A DNA stretch of 64,000 nucleotides from Sparassis latifolia (Eukaryota > Basidiomycota > Agaricomycetes > Polyporales > Sparassidaceae), in contig CM031558.1 in assembly GCA_018466975.1 (NCBI GenBank), forward strand, positions 1,612,001 to 1,676,000, given 5' to 3'. Positions 45,600-57,060 of this stretch are shown here, piece after piece (within the stretch, counting starts at the first letter, position 1; each line of letters begins with the position of its first letter). The notes under the pieces were generated by a model. That model did not search any database, had not been told where the DNA came from, and was given only the letters and a program-made list of their open reading frames with translations. The position numbers and the translations under genes were made by a program.

Positions 45600-48500
45600 A
45601 TGTCGACCGCTGCTGATGGACTTAAGCTACCAAAGCGAGATGATTGTGTGCACTCTAACTGCCAAGGCTGTGTTGTCTTTGTGGTCCTTATATCAGGACA
45701 ACCCCCTCGATATGTATGCTCACGTACTCTCATGCTCTAGTGTATGCTTCTTATCACGTCATTCCAGGAAGCCAAGGATCCACAGGAGCTGTGCTCCGGA
45801 TGTGATCACGGATGGATCTATCATACTGTTCGAGCTGTGGCCTCTGGTCATGGTGCTGCAGTGGAATTAGCAAAGGGCGGCTCATCGGAGACAGGCTGTG
45901 GTGGTTTCTTTTCGGTGTGTGGTTCTTTTGGTCTACAACTTGTCTACCAAGGTTTATGCTTGATTAATAGTTGCAAGAGAGCTGGTCCGTAACCACTGTG
46001 TGTGAGTGTGGCATTGCGTGGCGTATGCATCAAAGTCTAAGTACTCCCAAGGCAAGGTACGTCTTCTCTTCTTCTTATCACTCTGTTAATGCTAAAATCT
46101 TGGAGCAGGTGGAACCACGTCCATTCTGCTGTACACCGATTAGAGCATTCTCCAACTCTAGCACATAGTATGGCACGCGTTGCACGCATTCCCGTTCCTG
46201 CAGTGACCCTGCCTGTTTCCACGATACCTCCAATTGCTGCATATGCAGGCCTCCGTACAATGCATCCTGGCACGGCAAATGATCGTCGTGTCGAAAGTTA
46301 TCAACGACACCAGCGTCCATCCTCTCGGGCTGCACGAGCCTCTGGGGAACTCAATGCTGCGACTGTACGCTGTGGCACATCTACCACTGTGACTCAGCGC
46401 TTTCGTGCTGCTGCGACCACTCAAAGCACCAGTGCAGGAGCTCCTCGTAGCACCGGGCAGGATGAAATGCATACGAGCTTTATGGTGGGGTTTCTGCCAT
46501 TTGTGGTGAGCTTTTTGACTGCCTGCCTGTCAGGATAATTCTAATATTTGTGCAATAGCCCCGCGGATCTGTTTACTCTGCTCCGGATGAAGCATCTCCC
46601 GAATACAAGTGGGATGGAGATCAAGTTGCCGCTGTTCAGCGCACTCTTGGTCAAGCTAATTTGCTCTTCCAAATTGACTTTAGAGTGGTCGATGGTCCTG
46701 TCTGGGATGCCTTTGACCAGCAGATAATTGAGCATTGTGAGCTGTTTGAGATTACGCTTGCCCAGCGTTCTTCCGGAACTCCTCGTGCTCCTTCAACACT
46801 CGCATGACAGCTTATCACCCCAGGTGGACGATGAGGTCAAAAGAACTATCTGCCTTATCTTGACATGACCCCAACCAACTTCACACTTGCGAAGCTGAAG
46901 TCAGCTCCATTTGGCCAAACGATACCGAACCACTGTGAATATGGCCCTGAACTCATCTTATTTATCGGTGAGAGAGCACAATTACTGCATGCAATTTATT
47001 GAACTTATTGATTTGTACGATAGCACCAAGATATGGGAACCTCCGTAGTCCACTGGAACGTCTACTGGCTGAACATCCAGTTGACACTACAATTCAATTT
47101 TGCAATCGTCCGCATCGATGTTTTCCCTCACGTGTCATGTCCCTGGCAGGAAGTCGTGGTGATCCTGTTCAGTGCCGGGAGGACTGTGCACACGATTTGG
47201 TCTCCCAGTCTATGGCCTCAGTTCCTGACAGCCATGTTTCGCGGAGGGCTGTTCAGGATAATATTGATGACAACTCTATGTCTTCTTCTGACGAGAGTGT
47301 ATGTCTACCACCTTAACTCGCACAAAGGTCTATTATGATTGACACAATCCCCATGCAGCTTCCTGATACCATTGATGGCATCATGGCATATGGTCAGAGG
47401 GTAAGGCTTGATCCTTCACAGAGTAACAGAAGTTGATCAGCGACAACTAGAATTACCACCGTAGGACAGCTGCAGACCAGAGAGGATCTGCTGTCATTGA
47501 CACCTCAGCACCAGCTTCGCGCAGACATGAGTCAGAGGATCTGCTGTCATTGTGGAAGTTACACCTCAGCACCAGCTTCGAGACGCACATGCTCACATGA
47601 GTCAGAGGTTCGTGCAATCCATTAATACAGTGGGTACAGTTAATCACAAGGCTTTTTCATTGTTGGACCACAGCAGTCACGCCCAAGTGCCCGCTGCCGC
47701 TAGAACATGTCAATGCTGGTATGGATGTTATCGAAACAGAGGTAAGGGCACCGCCCATTTATTGTAAGAGCACTCATCATAATAGTCTGTTGGACAGGCA
47801 TCTGACATTGGCCAACATCATGGACCTGCTTGCACAGGTGCATCTACTGAGGTGAGCAGCATCTAATCGGAATCGTTCCAAGGTGCTATGGAATATGCGG
47901 TAGAGGAATTGACTGTTTGCAGTTTATCAAGGTCTATCCGCCAATCTCTCGGGATTCTGTTCCATTTATTCCTGCTGAAGCAGAAGACATTGGGGAATGG
48001 CAGAATATTGTGCGCGCAAACTTGCCAATTAATATTGATGAGTCTACGGAAGTATTCATCCAAGCCTCCACAACATCTCTGGCGGCCAGGGCACTTCAGT
48101 TCCTGCTCTTATGGCACTTTGCGAGCCCACCAGCTCCTTATCATCAATTCGAAGCGGCCCTGGAGAGGGCTCTGCCAGGTGTGGTGTGCAGTTTTGTTCC
48201 ACTTGCTGCTCTTCTGTCGTCCAAGCGAGTGTTTGAGGTGTAAGTCTATCACTATGCCCCTTATTATTGGCTCTGATCCATGCTGGTAGCAATGTTGGTG
48301 TGGGTGCAGCTCCCGAGAAAGCAGTACTTCGTGATGCCATCGCGCAAATGACATCTGAAGTGCGCTTTTGGGTGGAGAAGGGAGTATATAAGTCTCTTGT
48401 GTTCCACAGCTCCACAGACCATTTCAGGACTCGCGACTGTATCCTCAAAGCATATGGGTTCCTATGTCTAATGCATCTTGTCAACCTAGGTCAGGGGCCT

Positions 48501-49665
48501 GAACCTGTTTCTCCCTTTCTGCTTCAGGCAGTCATTGATGGCCACTCTAACATTCTCATCGATCGTGAATTCATACTTTCTCTTGATCCTGGCCAATTTG
48601 CTGTGCTTCAGCCTTGGTATGACTGGAATGGTACCTCCCCTTTGACGACCGACCCAAAAACAGACTTGGGTGCACTTCTGATAGAGGCTGATATTGTGGT
48701 GCGTCCAGTTCCTCTCTCGGAACAAGTGTGCTTGGATATTACTCATACGTTCTGTCAGATTGAAGCACTGAGCCTTGAGGGTATGGATGAAGCAGAGCGA
48801 AATGGGGTGGAGCGTACCCTTGTGTCGCGTGTCCTCTTGGGTCACATCGATCCCACGCATCACCCAGATTTGTTGGCATTTAGGGAGGGTCTTAACTTTC
48901 AACTACGTCCCGGTCAGGACATACGAAAGGTATGTTTACCAATGTTCTCTCTCATGCCTTGATGCTAATGTCTATGATGAAGACAATGGAGGGGCGTACC
49001 AAAGCCTTGCTTGGGGCCCTGTATAATCGTCGGGTGATCCATGTGAATGATGTAATTACTCACCTGGTATTTAGCAACGACAAGGAAGATCAACAGACCG
49101 AGGTGGAGCGACAACATGAGCTCAGGTTTGCAGAGCTACTAATACGATATTTGCATGGAAAAGGGCACCCTGACCATGAGTGGATACGCGAGAAATTGTA
49201 CCAGAAGATATGTATATGAAGGAGCACGAGAATGTGGTTCATCGTGTGCGCCTATTGCTCCAAGTTATGACGGGTCAGACCTGCTGCCCCTGGGGGAACA
49301 CTGGAAGCTGAAGGTTAGTACTTATCTCTTCCGTAGTCAAGATGACATTTTCTTACAGTTTCTCTTTGTCAGTTCTCATTTACCCATGCCTCGTCATATC
49401 AAGATGGAGGGGCACATCTGAATAATGCAGAGGAGGTATGCGCTGGCATTATTAATGTTGTCTTGTCCAGGCTGTTTACCTGACAATCCACTACGTAGAT
49501 CACACCGATATTATATTCTGCGTGCTTCATGCAGGGCAAGGTCACGATGGATGTAGGTTTGCAGAACCTGTTACTTCAGGAGGTTGATGGGCCTGATCAT
49601 GCTCTCTACTTTGACGCATGGATGCATGGGCCACTAATGGCGGGAGATGGTTTCAATAAAATATA
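45600..49665 (+). pseudogene. Large Cys/His-rich protein gene of unknown function, damaged
   Basis: The first exons are clear: 45600-45713, 45768-45914, 45971-46056. They encode paired Cys/His sets (CVHSNCQGC, CSGCDHGWIYH, CECGIAWRMH) that look like a zinc-binding N-terminal module. Later exons are open and joinable: 46561-46739 (EYKWDGDQVAAVQRTLGQ), about 47023-47300, about 47931-48238 and 48292-48929 (including EKAVLRDAIAQMTSEVRFWV and FRTRDCILKAYGFLCLMHL). The final exons end LQNLLLQEVDGPDHALYFD at about 49665. Problem spots are two in-frame TGAs at 46805-46837 unless a weak-acceptor intron removes them, an out-of-frame ~65-bp tandem duplication at 47475-47610, and a frame conflict near 49200. 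The family is not recognised; the pattern resembles large transposon-linked agaricomycete proteins. Confidence 0.55.
47475..47610 (+). repeat. Local tandem duplication inside the Cys/His-rich gene
   Basis: GAGGATCTGCTGTCATTG, CACCTCAGCACCAGCTTCG and CATGAGTCAGAGG occur twice in order, about 65 bp apart, with small indels. The copies are in different frames, so the duplication breaks the coding sequence. Confidence 0.7.
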
Positions 49666-49849
49666 ATCTAGGGCACCTTACTATTGAAGCAGTTTGTCTC
49701 TGAGCGATTCAATAAATTGGATTATAGATATTCGTGACTTCACCATTACCTATCTTGAGCATCCATCGCGTTAAATGTCATGCATTCAATCATATTAATG
49801 GCATCACCAGCTAAACAAGTTGCAAACAACCAAGTCAGACATTTGAGTC

Positions 49850-52800
49850 CTATGCTACAGCCATATAATCATTATCCTTCCAGCCCATCTGATCCTCCTG
49901 CCAATGTTTTCCTTCAGCATCTGAATGGAGGACAAGAGAGGCCCTTTCTCCTCGGTAGTGAAGATTAAAGTGAGTGACATCTCCAGAATGAAATACCACC
50001 AGGTCCCCAGCACGAAGTGGGAAGACCAGACCAGGCTCTACCAAGCACAGGTCCCCACCAGTATGGTCACCAAGCACCAAAACTAAACATGCCTTCAAGT
50101 CCTTGACATCACGATGAACATGCGTAACAACGTTCACGTTAAGAACCATGCTAGTGAATGGATGACAGGGTGAGACCTCTCTGCCAGGAAGCACCTCAGC
50201 AAATATTTCAAGGCTTTTGTATACTTCTGGCAGCCGCTGATGAATCTCATAAAGTAAAAACATTCAGAGAAGCCGATATAACAAAGAAGAATGAAGCTCA
50301 CTTTAGCTTGCATCCATTCACAAAACTCTTCAAAGACTTTACTCAGGCTATCGTACTCTTCCTCATGCTCCCACAATTCTTTGGAGAAGTACGGCGTGAA
50401 TTGATGATGATTTGTGTGTCCACGCTCAACCTTGTATAGAAACAAAGGATGAATATTGGTAGGTGCATCGTCTCCCTGTGTTTCTATCATCAAATCAAGA
50501 ACAATAAGGACAAATATCACTTCAGGGTACCCTTCCGACCTAGCTCTTAGCTTCAACATAATCTATATTGTGTAGTGGCTAAGAGCCTCTCAGGTGTCAG
50601 ACAGACCATGGTACTAATACATGTCCCAGGGCATTATATGGGATTACCCAGGGCAAAGGCAGGGCAAAGGCTGGTCCAATGGCACAATTATCATATGGGA
50701 TGTCCTATAGTACTAGGGCATTGATATTTATATTCCAGTATTACTGGTTGTCCCATGGGTACATAGGGATGTCCTACTATTAGTAAAAGATGTATTTTCA
50801 GGCTATTGTATGGTAGTTTTTTTATACTTTGTTCCACTATCATATTATTTAAGCCTTAATTATAAAAACAGTGACTATAGTGATATAAACAAGCACTTTA
50901 TTTGCATATTATATAAGGTGGGATCTCCCATTTTAAGGACATCCTAAGATGTTATTTTAAGATTCACAGATATTTAGTCTCTTCTTTAGCCTGAAGTTTC
51001 TATTTAACTACTATAATTATCTAGAGATTTATACTAACAGTTGAATTACTAAGGTTTAAGAGTGACAGGTCCTTACAAGGGATATCCCATCACATAAAGG
51101 GACATCCCATAATACAAAGGTGTCATTCAGTGAATGCATTTCTGAGTGTGACTTGACTGAAGTCTTAGGTCAAATGCCTTTCTTTTTTCATTCAAATACA
51201 GTATATGATAGGAGACATGACAAGAATATATCTCCTTTGCTAGTATATTAGTAGACTGAGTTGTTCTATTTCTTGAGACACTTGGTGAAAGTTGTAGTAT
51301 AGCTATGATACATACTATATGCCAAAGATTATATCATGTTAGTCTGAACATTATGTCAGAAAATGTAAAATTAATTTTGAAACACAAGAATAAACATTGT
51401 TGTTTGACCTGTCTTAGTTGTTATATGAGCTAATGAAGTTGTTGTACATGCTACCAATAGTAATATAGTCTTTATAACATTACAAATGCATACACAATAC
51501 TTGATATGAGATATCCTGCTTTCTATAAATATTTCACCATATATAAAGTGCAAATAAGGCACTTATTTACAGTATTCTAGTCACTGTTTTTATAATTAGA
51601 GCTTATACAATATGATTGTAGAACAAAGTATAAAAAAACTACCATACAATAGCCTGAAAATACATCTTTTACTAATAGTGGGACATCCCTATGTACCCCT
51701 GGCACCATGGGACAACCAGTAATACTGGGATATAAATATCAATGCCCTAGTACTATAGGACATCCCATATGATAATTGTGCCATTGGACCAGCCTTTGCC
51801 CTGCCTTTGCCCTGGGTAATCCCATATAATGCCCTGGGACATGTATTAGTACCATGGTCTGTCTGACACCTGAGAGGCTCTTAGCCACTACACAATATAG
51901 ATTATGTTGAAGCTAAGAGCTAGGTCGGAAGGGTACCCTGAAGTGCAAATATCAAAATGACTTACGCGGGTAATATGCCGAGCATACCTTGAAAAATGAA
52001 TACAGGGAAACTGGTGTTGCCCTGTTGAAGCTGAGGAATCCATAGATTGAAGTTCATACTCTGGAGAACCGTCTGAAAAAATGACCGAGCGCAAACCACG
52101 CTCCAGGGTGTCCTTCATGTCTTGCGACATATCACTGGCTATGAAGGCCAATAGCTCACCCTCCTTAGAATTGAGACGAATCTCCTTACTATGTGGATGA
52201 TCAGCCACTATTCCAAGATGAGTCGTGCAGACTTACCCCTCAAAGGCAGAGCGACTTAGATAAATATAGGAGTTCGCGAATTTGACACCGTCCTTGTTGT
52301 AATGCTCTTGAATCTGAGCCAAGATTAGTGAACGTGAGATGCAACATATGGTACTAGATCACATACACCCTCCTCAAAGTTTTCTAAGGTCTTGGCAACC
52401 CATGCATCACCTGCATAGTGTCGCTGCTCGTCCGTCCAAACTAATCGCTCCTTGGGATCAGTTTTGGGATAAGGAGCCTTTCTGTTCTTTTTGGCTTGAG
52501 GACAGAAATCAGTGTCAAATACCAAGTAGTTAGGTGAACTGGAATCAGGTGTATAGAACTTTTTGGATTGAGCGTCCACCATAAAAAGATCATCATTATT
52601 ATCAGAGTTCTCGCAGACACCCATTGTGGTTGCGTGATGTTCATCGTCGGAATCATCCATAGGTGACGGTGCTCGAGTGGACGGTGGTCGAGTGGAACAA
52701 GTGGAGGATGCTGTCGTTAGGATGTTCTGCACCATCAGGTCTACGCCAGTTATGCCTTGCTCCAGCTCAGTTAAGGGAGAAGTCAAGGGTGTCATACAAG

Positions 52801-54642
52801 GCGCCCATGATTCTGAATGACGATCCACGGAGCGAAAAGTGCTGTGGATCGAATAGTATATCAGTAGAAAAGAAAACAGTGCAACATAGATGAAGGACGT
52901 ACTTGGTTATGAACATACTAAAGAACTTGTCAGAGGATACAAAATCCCGGCAATCAATGTTGGATGACAGCCCACTGGCCTGAAGCCAATGAGATGAAAA
53001 GATGGTCGAGATGCGAAGAGGGATCTGAGCGCGCACATAGCTTACTAGAGGAATCAGTCGTCCAAGAATATGCTGGCCTATTAGAGTGTCTGCAGGAGTT
53101 TTAGCATTGTCGTGTCAATTAAGATACTACTTACCAGGATTTGGCCATCGCAAGCAATTGCACATGGTCCAGATGGTGGCCTGCTTGGTCCTGCCAATCT
53201 GAGAGTACATGCCATGCGCGGCGATGATCATAAGTAGATAGACCGACCCTGTGAGACAAATTTAACAAGTGTGGGGCGATGTAGAGTCTGAATATATTTA
53301 GCTCACCTGCACCTGCCAGAGCGGCAAACCGATGACCGAACGCGACCCATTCTGAGAACGTCTTCTCTTTGGGAGCATCAGGTTCTTCGGAAATGAGACT
53401 GTACACTTGTGCCATTGTCATCTTCCCGCCCTTCGCGACCTGCGTGTTTCGAGTTTTCTGTATGCTGCAATCACTCAGCAATAAGTTCCAAAGCATGGTT
53501 ATATGACATACCTGTCTACCTTTGCCGCCAACTGAATCTTCGTCATCATCGATACAAACTCTGCACCAGACAAAACCTTCTCTGCACGACTGACCCGGCT
53601 CACCAGAGCCCACAGGGCATTGGTACGGAAAGCGCCATCGTGAGCATCCCATGATCGTCCTTCAACAAGGTCCTTCATTGATTCTACCCATCTAGAACTC
53701 AGGAGTAAGATCATTTCAAGTGAATTACTTTGTCCAGAAACATGCACACGTACATAGAGACCGACAGTGCTTGGAAATTACCATGAGCACCACTGATGAG
53801 GTCACAGAGGAATTTGGTGGCAGTCTTCCCTGGCCACCCATTCAATGCAGCTGGAAGGTCTGAAATACCCCACTTTGCCGGTGAGCCTTTAGGCAAATTG
53901 TCATGTCCTGCCGGGTCCCCAGGCTCCTCATCGTCATCATTCTTATTTTCCTCTGCACCCTCCCCTGCGAATAGATCATGGTCCTCGAACATATCCTGCT
54001 CACCATGTTGGCCCTGTCGGTGGTTGCGCCATTGACTAGGCTTGCGAGGATGTACCCCTCCACGTGGGCAATTATCTCTGGGAAGTGGGAGGGCGCCAGC
54101 CAAACGCCGTACAGCTTGAGCAAGTGGTTCCTCGATCGAGTCGTCCGAGCCATCTGAGTTGTCCGAGCGTTCAGACTGATCCACTTGATCTTGCTGAGCG
54201 ACATTCTCAACGTCAGGAGGTCCATCAGCCTGAGGAGGTGGTGAGAGTCTGGGGCCTGGCTGAACAGGAGGTGAGTCTCGTCCTGGGCTGGGTGCACCCC
54301 GGATGGTGATTAAACCAAGGACAACTTCACCCTCATTTGACTCTTCCGTGATAGAAGGGAGGGCTGAAGAGCCTGCCGGTACCTACTGAAGAGGTCAGAG
54401 AATGTCAAATGAATAGCAGAGTACTCAACTGGTAAGGGGAGACTGTTCAATGGTCTAGCATGCATCGGGAACGGTGACTGTATGTGCGAAGATGAGGGAG
54501 TGGGATATACACCATCAGGAGGGAGTGAAGCCTTGTCCACATTTTCAAGAATAGCCATAATGTGAGGAGGGACATCCTTGCGAGTGCGGACATAGTCTAG
54601 AATAGCAAGCAGGTCAGAGTCGGAAATATTGAAGGCAGTCAT
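49850..54642 (-). CDS. TET/JBP-family 2-oxoglutarate/Fe(II) dioxygenase with large N-terminal module
   Basis: Eleven exons on the minus strand (54642-54430, 54382-53754, 53691-53512, 53464-53307, 53248-53135, 53089-52903, 52841-52367, 52313-52237, 52188-51966, 50475-50302, 50236-49850) join without phase conflict to 938 aa. TET/JBP enzymes oxidise 5-methylcytosine or thymine in DNA in the nucleus. Catalytic residues are present in the last exon: HRD at 851-853 (the HxD iron pair), THFN with distal histidine about 899, and GERASLVL with arginine about 908 for 2-oxoglutarate. The core begins near residue 660 (FANSYIYLSR) and has the fungal CIHFSRYARH and GDDAPTNIHP stretches. Residues 1-71 precede an acidic, disordered region; 250-490 form a helical module of unknown function (AKWGISDLPAALNGW, ISEEPDAPKEKTFSEW, AQIPLRISTIFSSHW). 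Intron 9 is 1490 nt because it contains an inserted element. Basidiomycete TET/JBP genes are associated with KDZ transposons; no KDZ transposase is seen here. The donor of intron 1 is weak. Confidence 0.85.
50518..51945. mobile_element. 1428-bp inverted-repeat element inside an intron of the TET/JBP gene
   Basis: Arms of about 350 bp (50518-50880 and 51590-51945) are inverted copies; the termini are CACTTCAGGGTACCC and its complement. A 7-bp target duplication CAAATAT lies at 50511-50517 and 51946-51952. It holds no open frame of note, so it is non-autonomous. Several GGGACATCCC-type motifs occur in the arms and at about 50.93 and 51.08-51.12 kb. Arms begin with a tRNA-like TAGTGGCTAAGAG. A diverged relative lies at 33.6-35.26 kb. 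Confidence 0.9.
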
Positions 54643-54837
54643 GATGAGCTGCCAGGCTCAGAGGGTTCTCGCCGCAGAATCTGACAATGGAGACAATGTG
54701 ATGAGGCCACCGACCATGAGCGAGCACATCCAATTCCCATGTAACCCGTCAGTACTTCACACAATATTGGCTCCCTCTTTTCAAGGACTAAATTCTCAAG
54801 TACATTAATTGAGATAAACAGACACATTTTACATAGG
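54643..54837. promoter_or_regulatory. Presumed promoter of the TET/JBP gene
   Basis: 195 bp between the TET/JBP start codon (minus strand) and the first captured fragment. No TATA box or site could be assigned. Confidence 0.35.
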
Positions 54838-55712
54838 TAACTACAAGCAGAAGGAGCGGGAGCACGGGGCGGGCGGCGAGGCCGACGCCACCCAGGCGGC
54901 GCTGCACGCCTGCGCGGGGGAGCTGCTCGCGCTCTGGTGAGACCCTGTCCTAAGTGAGATTCTGAGATGGAAGCGGATCCGCGTCGACGACGGCCCGGGG
55001 TTGTGAGTCTCTCTGTGCTTCTTCCGTCGCGGACGCTGCGTGCTGACGGCTGCAGCTTCCTGGACGACCTGGAGCGCATCACCACACCACAGTACCTGCC
55101 CTCGAACGGTGCATGTTCGTCCGCCTGCGATGCCCTGCACGCTGACGGACTGTGCAGACGACGTGCTGAACGCGCGGCTGAAGACCTCGAGTACCAGTTC
55201 GAGATGGAGGCCGGCTCGGAGAGCGGGATGCAGTGGCAGATCATCGACATCGGCAGCTCACGTTCGCAGGTGAGTAGTGTCCGCGGGCCCGATCGACGTG
55301 CGCCGCATTCCCTTGCTGTGCGCGGTGGGCCCCGTTCGCGCCGCCGTTCAATGCTGTTCATCACATCACCTTTTCCTTCGGTGCAGCGCCATGAGTGTTC
55401 CCCCTCCTCCTTCCCTCCCCGCACCGCACCTGACGCGTTATTCCCCCGGCGCAGTCTTCCCCCAGCGCGAAGACCTGGGTCCCGTTCTTCGATGACAGTG
55501 CATGCCCGCTCTCACGTCCTCGTTGTAACCGCGGTTGCTGACCCCGCTCCGGTGCCCGCAGTCGACGGTAAGCCGCCCGCCCCAGTGTGTGCGCTTGCTG
55601 ATCCACCGACGGCGGGCAGCGATCATCTTCCTCGCGCCGATCTCGTGCTTCGACCAGGTCCTCGCCGAGGACCGGAGTGTCAACCGCCTCGTGCGTGTCG
55701 CCCCTCCTCCTT
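54838..55712 (+). pseudogene. G-protein alpha subunit fragment
   Basis: Exons encode NYKQKEREHGAGG (helical-domain start), WKRIRVDDGPG, FFLDDLERITTPQYLPSN, DDVLNARLKT, then after a one-base loss YQFEMEAGSESGMQWQ, IIDIGSSRSQ (switch region, normally DVGG), AKTWVPFFDD, then AIIFLAPISCFDQVLAED and RSVNRL. Splice sites are well kept; one exon between 55560 and 55568 appears only 6 nt long. The P-loop end and the C-terminal NKxD and receptor-coupling parts are absent. At about 55.72 kb it stops at an exon edge and the next fragment begins in opposite orientation. It is a truncated copy of a basidiomycete G-alpha gene. Confidence 0.8.
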
Positions 55713-55796
55713 CCCTTGCGCGCGGAAATCCTGCCGGATGACGGCGTTCAGCATGGTGCCCATTCCGGTGGTGGAGAACTACATACCCTCCAAGTG

Positions 55797-57060
55797 CTGC
55801 CGACATTCATGACCTGCGCCTGGCCACCCAACTTACCCTCCGTGCCGACCTCCTTCGCGACTCGGGTGACCTTGTCAGCAAAGACGCTCAAGCTTTCCGT
55901 CATGCCGTTCACAGTCACCTTCAAGTCGAGCATTTCGCCGCGCACGTCGACCGTGATGCGCTTCATCAAGTCTCCACCGCGACGGCCTTGGTCACCTCCG
56001 CGATCGAGCGCACCTGGTTCGTCAAGTTCATCGCCATCAAGTTGACGTTGTCCGCCAACACCTACTGCACACCGTCAGTGAGCGTCGACGAGAGGAGGGG
56101 GAACACACCTTCCACATGCCCTGTACGTCCGGCACGGATGCCTGGCCATCCGTGCCGGACACCCATGATACCCTCGGTCCCAACCTCGAGCGATACGCGT
56201 GTGACCTCGCTCGCCAACGTCAACAAGCGGGCAACCATCTGGTTCACGGTCATCTTCAAATCCAGCATCTCGCCCTGCACATCGACGTTGACCGACCGGC
56301 TCAGGTCCCCGTTCGCGACGGCCTTTGTGACCTCGGATATCGAGCGCACCTGGTCCGTCAAATTAGTCGCCATTTTCTACAATCAAATCGCGGTTGCACA
56401 GTTCAGCGTCGGTCCCGATGGACCGGGGGAGGCGGAGGGGACCAGTAAGCCAGGGAACCCGTCAAACAGGAGAACAAACAATATACATTGTCGTTCCTCG
56501 TCAAATCCGCCCACGTACCCTGCACGCCCTCGACGCGCGCCTGGACCCCCAACATACCCTGCGTACCTACCTCCAACGTGACGCGTGTGACCTCGGATGC
56601 GAACGCGCTCAACTGCTGTGCGCATCGACGTTGATCTGCTTGGACAAGTCACCCAACGTGACTGCCTTGGTGACCTTGGCGATGGACCGTACCTGGTTTG
56701 TCAAGTTCGCTGCGAGCTTGTTGACGATGCCCATGAGCTCGCGCCAGGTGCCTTCCACGTCGAGCACGAGTGCCTGACCACCCAGTTTGCTGCGAGCACA
56801 TCAGTCTCAATGGGAACAAACACGATGCAGGACAGAGATGCGCGCACCCTTCCGTACCGACTTCCTGACTGACGCGAGTGACCTCCTTTGCGAATTGGCC
56901 CAGTTTGTCCACCTGAGGTGCGAGCGCGCTTGGTCACCTCTGCGCTCGAGCGCCCCCGGTTTGTCAAGTTCATCGCCATCAAGATGACGTTGTCCGCCAA
57001 CACCTACAGCACGCCGTCAGCGAGCGTCGACGAGAGGAGGCGGAATGCACCTTCCACATG
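55797..57060 (-). pseudogene. HAMP-repeat array of a group III hybrid histidine kinase, fragment
   Basis: Reading the minus strand from 57060 down, fragments of at least four HAMP repeats follow one another: [32 protein letters not shown]; [39 protein letters not shown]; then [34 protein letters not shown] and [18 protein letters not shown]; lastly [33 protein letters not shown]. This is the Nik1/Os-1 pattern (osmosensing kinases and fludioxonil target). Kinase, phosphoacceptor and receiver domains are absent. Several frame breaks exist. It ends within a repeat where the G-alpha fragment begins. Confidence 0.82.

Noticed and set aside
45600..49665. HECT-type ubiquitin ligase
   Set aside because: The C-terminal exons gave a faint impression of this family, but no catalytic cysteine context could be located.
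49850..54642. KDZ transposase in or near the TET/JBP gene
   Set aside because: No DDE-type catalytic triad or KDZ zinc-binding pattern was found in the N-terminal module or adjacent genes.
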